Assembly: GCF_039871655.1 (NCBI RefSeq)
Contig: NZ_JBDPLZ010000007.1
Coordinates: 124,001 to 188,000 of the forward strand
Reading direction: 5' to 3'
Source of the DNA: Actinocorallia sp039871655
GTDB taxonomy: Bacteria; Actinomycetota; Actinomycetes; Streptosporangiales; Streptosporangiaceae
Length of the DNA: 64,000 nucleotides
Shown here: in pieces, positions 60,853 through 64,000 of the stretch
Layout of the letters: every line of letters begins with the position of its first letter
How positions within the stretch are numbered: the stretch's first letter is position 1
Notes under the pieces: generated by a model
Seen by the model: only the letters and a program-made list of their open reading frames with translations
What the model was told of the DNA's origin: nothing
Databases searched by the model: none
Made by a program: the position numbers and the translations under genes

Positions 60853-61665
60853 ATGCCGGAAGTTCTGCCGATCAGCACGTCGCACTGCACCGTCGAACAG
60901 GACGGCCATGTGGTCATCGTGACGATGAATCGCCCGGAAGCCAAGAACGCTTTGAGCACGGACATGCTCGTCGGCATGGCGGAGGCCTTCGCGTACATCA
61001 GCTCGGAGCCGTCGGTGCGCGTGGGCATCCTGACGGGCGCGGGCGGCGACTTCTGCTCCGGCGCGGACCTGAAGGCGATGAGCAGGCCCTCCGACGACGA
61101 GCGTGTGCGGCAGCGCGCCTCGGAGATCGAGAACTACCACTGGAAGGGCCTGCTGCGCGAGAGCGTCCCGACCAAGCCCATCATCTGCGCCATCGAGGGC
61201 TACGCGGTGGCGGGCGGCACCGAACTGCTGATGGGCACCGACCTGCGGGTGGTCGCCGAATCGGCCACCCTCGGCCTCTTCGAGGCCAAGCGCGGCCTGT
61301 TCCCCATGGGCGGCAGCGTCCTGCGCCTGCCCCGCCAGATCGGCTACGCCGCCGCCATGGACATCCTCCTCACCGCCCGTTCGGTGAGCCCGCAGGAGGC
61401 CCTGGCCATGGGCCTCATCAACAAGATCGTCCCGGACGGGGAGGCGCTGAAGGCCGCCCGCGAACTGGCCGACCAGATCGCCGCCTGCGCCCCGCTGTCC
61501 GTCCAGGCCATCCTGCGCACCCACCGCGAGACCTTCCACCTGCCCGAGGAGGAGGCCCTGAAGGTCTCCGACACCATCGGCTGGGAGGTCATGGCCTCCG
61601 AGGACGCCAAGGAGGGCGCCCTCGCCTTCCGCGAGAAGCGCCCCGCGAACTTCCAGGGCAAATAG
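60853..61665 (+). CDS. Enoyl-CoA hydratase/isomerase family (EchA19-like)
   Basis: 270-aa crotonase fold. The oxyanion-hole segments FCSGADLKAM and GYAVAGGTEL (Glu) and the second catalytic region FEAKRGLFPMGGS are present. ATG with GGAGG at 7 nt. In mycobacteria echA19 is divergent to fadD19; here it is divergent to a FadD gene with KstR-like boxes between. Terminated by a perfect hairpin. Confidence 0.92.
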   Translation: MPEVLPISTSHCTVEQDGHVVIVTMNRPEAKNALSTDMLVGMAEAFAYISSEPSVRVGILTGAGGDFCSGADLKAMSRPSDDERVRQRASEIENYHWKGLLRESVPTKPIICAIEGYAVAGGTELLMGTDLRVVAESATLGLFEAKRGLFPMGGSVLRLPRQIGYAAAMDILLTARSVSPQEALAMGLINKIVPDGEALKAARELADQIAACAPLSVQAILRTHRETFHLPEEEALKVSDTIGWEVMASEDAKEGALAFREKRPANFQGK

Positions 61666-61680
61666 CGGCTCGGCCTCCCG

Positions 61681-61707
61681 GGGGCGCCGGCCGCGGGCCG
61701 GCGCCCC
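61681..61707 (+). terminator. Terminator after the enoyl-CoA hydratase
   Basis: Perfect 12-bp stem GGGGCGCCGGCC/GGCCGGCGCCCC with a GCG loop; no U-tract. Confidence 0.85.
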
Positions 61708-61844
61708 TCCGCTCCCTAAGCACAGACGGTCGCGAAACTTCCACTGTCGAAATGTCCGGATGTGGACAAAAGTTGGTGCGGGGCTGAAAGCGCGGCGTTA
61801 TCGGGCACGGGTTTCCCATGAACACGACATGGAGGAACCGAACG

Positions 61845-62132
61845 ATGATGCGCGGCAATCCGGTCGGCACGGTGGTCAAGGTGCTCACGGGGGTCGTGGT
61901 GGGGATCCTCGTCATCGGGATCCTGCTGGTGTGGGCGGACGCCAACCGCGGGAACGAACTGGTCGGCTTCATCCTGGACTGCGGCGAGTGGCTGGCGACC
62001 CCGTTCCGCGACGTGTTCACGCCGGACGACCCGGAGAACGCCATCTACCAGAACTGGGGCCTGGCCGCCGTCGTGTACGCGGTCGTGGGCATGGTCGTGA
62101 GCAACCTGCTGGCCCGCGTCGCCTGGCGTTGA
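61845..62132 (+). CDS. Small two-helix membrane protein
   Basis: 95 aa. Two hydrophobic segments (TGVVVGILVIGILLVWA and GLAAVVYAVVGMVVSNLL) flank a soluble loop (about 30-65) with GFILDCGEWLATPF and DPENAIYQNW. ATG at 61845 or 61848 behind GGAGGAACC. No family recognised; probably an envelope protein. Confidence 0.75.
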   Translation: MMRGNPVGTVVKVLTGVVVGILVIGILLVWADANRGNELVGFILDCGEWLATPFRDVFTPDDPENAIYQNWGLAAVVYAVVGMVVSNLLARVAWR

Positions 62133-62242
62133 TCCGCTCGTTCCTCGCTTTGACCGGACTTTCGCTTTCGGTGCACCTCCCCCGACCCCCGGCCGTCCGG
62201 CTTTGCCGGGGGGTGGAGCGGCGGTGATTACGCTGAGTGGCC

Positions 62243-62710
62243 ATGGACTTCGGTTTGCTGGTGCTGCGGCTGTTCTTCGGGCTGGCGATCGCCTCGCACG
62301 GGGCGCAGAAGCTGTTCGGATGGTTCGGCGGGTTCGGCATCAAGGGCACCGGGATGTACTTCGACCAGCTGGGCTACCAGCCGGGAGAGGTCTTCGCGGT
62401 CGTCGCCGGCCTCAGCGAGTTCGTCGGCGGCCTGCTGCTGGCCCTGGGCCTCTTCACCCCCCTGGGCGCGGCCATGGTGATGGGCGTCATGATCAACGCC
62501 GTCATCGTGGACTGGGAGAAGGGCTTCTACATGAGCACCGAGAAACCCATGCTCTTCGCCTTCGCCGCCGCGGCCCTGGCCTTCACCGGCCCCGGCCGCT
62601 ACAGCCTCGACCACGGCCGCAAGTGGGAGCCCAGCGGCATCGGATGGGGCTTCTCCGCCATCGCCCTGGCCGCCATCGCGGCCCTGATCACCCTCGTCAT
62701 CCGCCAGTAA
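62243..62710 (+). CDS. DoxX-family membrane protein
   Basis: 155 aa with four membrane segments; the typical start LLVLRLFFGLAIASHGAQKLFGWFGG and LLLALGLFTPLGAAMVMG segment define the DoxX family. It may bind quinone or act in redox balance. ATG 62243; GTG two codons upstream is possible. No clear ribosome-binding site. Confidence 0.9.
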   Translation: MDFGLLVLRLFFGLAIASHGAQKLFGWFGGFGIKGTGMYFDQLGYQPGEVFAVVAGLSEFVGGLLLALGLFTPLGAAMVMGVMINAVIVDWEKGFYMSTEKPMLFAFAAAALAFTGPGRYSLDHGRKWEPSGIGWGFSAIALAAIAALITLVIRQ

Positions 62711-62725
62711 CGCCGGCCTTCCACC

Positions 62726-62759
62726 GAAGCCCCGCCCCTCACCCGAGGGGCGGGGCTTC
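62726..62759 (+). terminator. Terminator after the DoxX gene
   Basis: Perfect 15-bp stem GAAGCCCCGCCCCTC/GAGGGGCGGGGCTTC with an ACCC loop. Confidence 0.92.
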
Positions 62760-62881
62760 GTCATGTCCGGAAGGCGGGATGCTCCAGTCCGATCTAGGCA
62801 AGTAAGTGATTGCCGACCTACACTCACGGGGCCAATTGGACGCATCGTCAAAAGCGGTGCGACGGATCCCGGGAGACCCCC

Positions 62882-63751
62882 TTGCGTGTTGCCATCCGCG
62901 TTCTCCTCTCGCTCCTCGCGGGAGCCGCCATCGCGGGAACGGCGTTCGCCGGAACCGCCCACGCGACCCCGTCCGAGGCCGAACTGATCGCCGCCGCCAA
63001 GGAACTGCAGGCTCCGGGCGTGCGCGGCGCCAACGACTGGGACTGCGAACTCACCCCGCAGCGCCCGCGCCCGCTCGTGCTGGTGCACGGCACCATGGGG
63101 ATCGGGTGGGCCAACTGGATCTACCTGTCCGAGGCGCTCGCCTCACGCGGGTACTGCGTGTTCGCCCTGGAGTACGGGCACCTGCCCGGCAACCCGTTCC
63201 CCGGCATGGCGCACATCGAGCAGTCCGCCCCGCAGCTCGCCACGTTCGTCGACGGCGTGCTCGCCGCGACCGGCACCGACGAGGTCGACCTCGTCGGCCA
63301 CAGCCAGGGCGGCATGATGCCCCGCTACTACCTCCGCTTCCTCGGCGGCGCCGCCAAGGTGAACGACATGGTCGGCATCGCCCCGTCCAACCACGGCACC
63401 TGGCACGGCACCTGGTTCCCCGAGATCGGCTTCCAGATCTGCAACGCCTGCATCGACCAGACCCCCGGCTCGGCCCTGCTCACCAAGCTCAACGAGGGCC
63501 GTGAGGTCGAACCCGGCGTCGACTACACCACCATCATCACCAAGTACGACGAGGCCGTCGTCCCCTGGCAGGGCCAGAAGCTGAGCGGCCCCGCCCACCA
63601 GCTCACCAACGTCGTCCTCCAGGACGCCTGCCCGAGCCACTTCTCCGAGCACGCCCTGATCGTGACCACCGACCTCACCGTCCAGTGGGTCGACCACGCC
63701 CTCACCCGCAACGGCCCCGCCGACCCGGCCTTCAAGCCCAGGTGCGTCTGA
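62882..63751 (+). CDS. Secreted alpha/beta hydrolase, lipase (class 2-like)
   Basis: 289 aa from TTG 62882 (GGGAG 7 nt upstream). A Sec signal peptide (residues 1-25, RVAIRVLLSLLAGAAIAGTAFA) leads to a catalytic domain with LVLVHGTMGIG, nucleophile elbow GHSQGG, Asp in YDEAVVPW and His in SHFSEHALI. Extracellular ester hydrolysis is predicted. Confidence 0.88.
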   Translation: MRVAIRVLLSLLAGAAIAGTAFAGTAHATPSEAELIAAAKELQAPGVRGANDWDCELTPQRPRPLVLVHGTMGIGWANWIYLSEALASRGYCVFALEYGHLPGNPFPGMAHIEQSAPQLATFVDGVLAATGTDEVDLVGHSQGGMMPRYYLRFLGGAAKVNDMVGIAPSNHGTWHGTWFPEIGFQICNACIDQTPGSALLTKLNEGREVEPGVDYTTIITKYDEAVVPWQGQKLSGPAHQLTNVVLQDACPSHFSEHALIVTTDLTVQWVDHALTRNGPADPAFKPRCV

Positions 63752-63761
63752 CCGGACCTCA

Positions 63762-64000
63762 TCACGCGCCGACGCCCTCGCGGGTCTCCGTCCCGCCCGG
63801 CGGGACGGAGACCCTGCGGGCGCCGCCTTCTCCGCCGTCCGCCGTCGCCCGCAGGCGGGGGGCACGGCGGGCGAACCGCTGCAGGGGCTGCTCCACCAGG
63901 TCGTGGCTGAGCACGGCGACGAGCAGGGAGAGCGGCAGGACCACGCCGAGGACCAGCCAGAAGTCTCCGAGGAACATGGGCCGGCCGGTCCACCGGTACC
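63762..64000 (-). CDS. Acyltransferase family 3 protein, C-terminal end (partial, runs off right edge)
   Basis: About 79 residues visible: a membrane helix (LVLGVVLPLSLLVAVLS) followed by HDLVEQPLQRFARR, the typical end of OafA/YrhL-type acyltransferases that O-acylate surface or exported sugars, then a Pro/Arg-rich tail. The start and catalytic part lie outside the window. Confidence 0.8.
   Translation of the reverse strand, partial: YRWTGRPMFLGDFWLVLGVVLPLSLLVAVLSHDLVEQPLQRFARRAPRLRATADGGEGGARRVSVPPGGTETREGVGA

Overview
The window is high-GC actinomycete chromosome. The gene block prmC-prfA-rpmE-rho-thrB-thrC-hom-lysA, an actinobacterial-type integration host factor (mIHF), an F420-type LLM oxidoreductase, many GTG/TTG starts and Streptomyces/Actinomadura-style Ser/Thr kinases point to Actinomycetota, probably the Streptosporangiales/Thermomonosporaceae (family level is inference). 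No CRISPR array, insertion sequence, prophage or rRNA was seen. There is one tRNA (Arg, CCG).

Layout. (1) 1-12,352, all minus: a housekeeping block with translation termination (prmC, prfA), L31 (rpmE), a two-component pair placed between rpmE and rho, rho with a large Arg/Gly/Asp/Gln-rich insert, then the Thr/Lys pathway (thrB, thrC, hom, lysA), the ArgS-like anticodon-binding protein NrtL and a receiver-only response regulator. Most junctions are ATGA/GTGA/TAATG overlaps. (2) 12.4-20.8 kb: tRNA-Arg with a long palindromic terminator, a DUF4232 lipoprotein, an M16 peptidase fused to a helical repeat domain, mihF, small hypotheticals, a Ser/Thr kinase and ribonuclease Z. (3) 20.9-24.3 kb: a tightly coupled operon of GT1 glycosyltransferase, alpha/beta hydrolase with a Cys nucleophile elbow, and cytochrome P450. 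(4) 24.5-35.7 kb: the most unusual region, a seven-gene minus-strand operon encoding a predicted secreted amino-sugar polysaccharide system: Agd3-like deacetylase, PelF-like glycosyltransferase, 12-helix membrane protein, LegB-type 4,6-dehydratase, nucleotidyltransferase, NAD-dependent epimerase/reductase and a Tat-exported Sph3-like (GH135) hydrolase. A degenerate NarL-type regulator lies upstream, then a SIS-domain protein and NagA. (5) 35.7-42.7 kb: PucR-type and TetR regulators and three tandem paralogous Ser/Thr kinases. (6) 42.9-48.3 kb: SDR, F420 LLM enzyme, carboxylesterase, APH-type kinase, HAD hydrolase, PspC. (7) 48.4-52.1 kb: a large protein that looks like a broken SF1 helicase, plus a membrane protein. 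(8) 52.1-61.7 kb: an acyl-CoA/steroid side-chain type cluster with three thiolase-like proteins, two DUF35 proteins, two acyl-CoA synthetases, MarR and a divergent enoyl-CoA hydratase with KstR-like boxes. (9) 61.8-64 kb: small membrane proteins, a secreted lipase and the C-terminal end of an acyltransferase.

How the parts work together. Region 4 has what is needed to make a nucleotide sugar, polymerise and export it, then deacetylate and cut the polymer outside the cell. The adjacent SIS/NagA pair could recycle the amino sugars. This combination resembles the fungal galactosaminogalactan pathway (Agd3, Sph3) joined to the bacterial Pel polymerase (PelF). Region 8 follows the pattern of the mycobacterial KstR-controlled sterol genes around fadD19/echA19/ltp3/ltp4, although the substrate is not proven by sequence. 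Functional assignments rest on motif recognition by eye; no database search was run.
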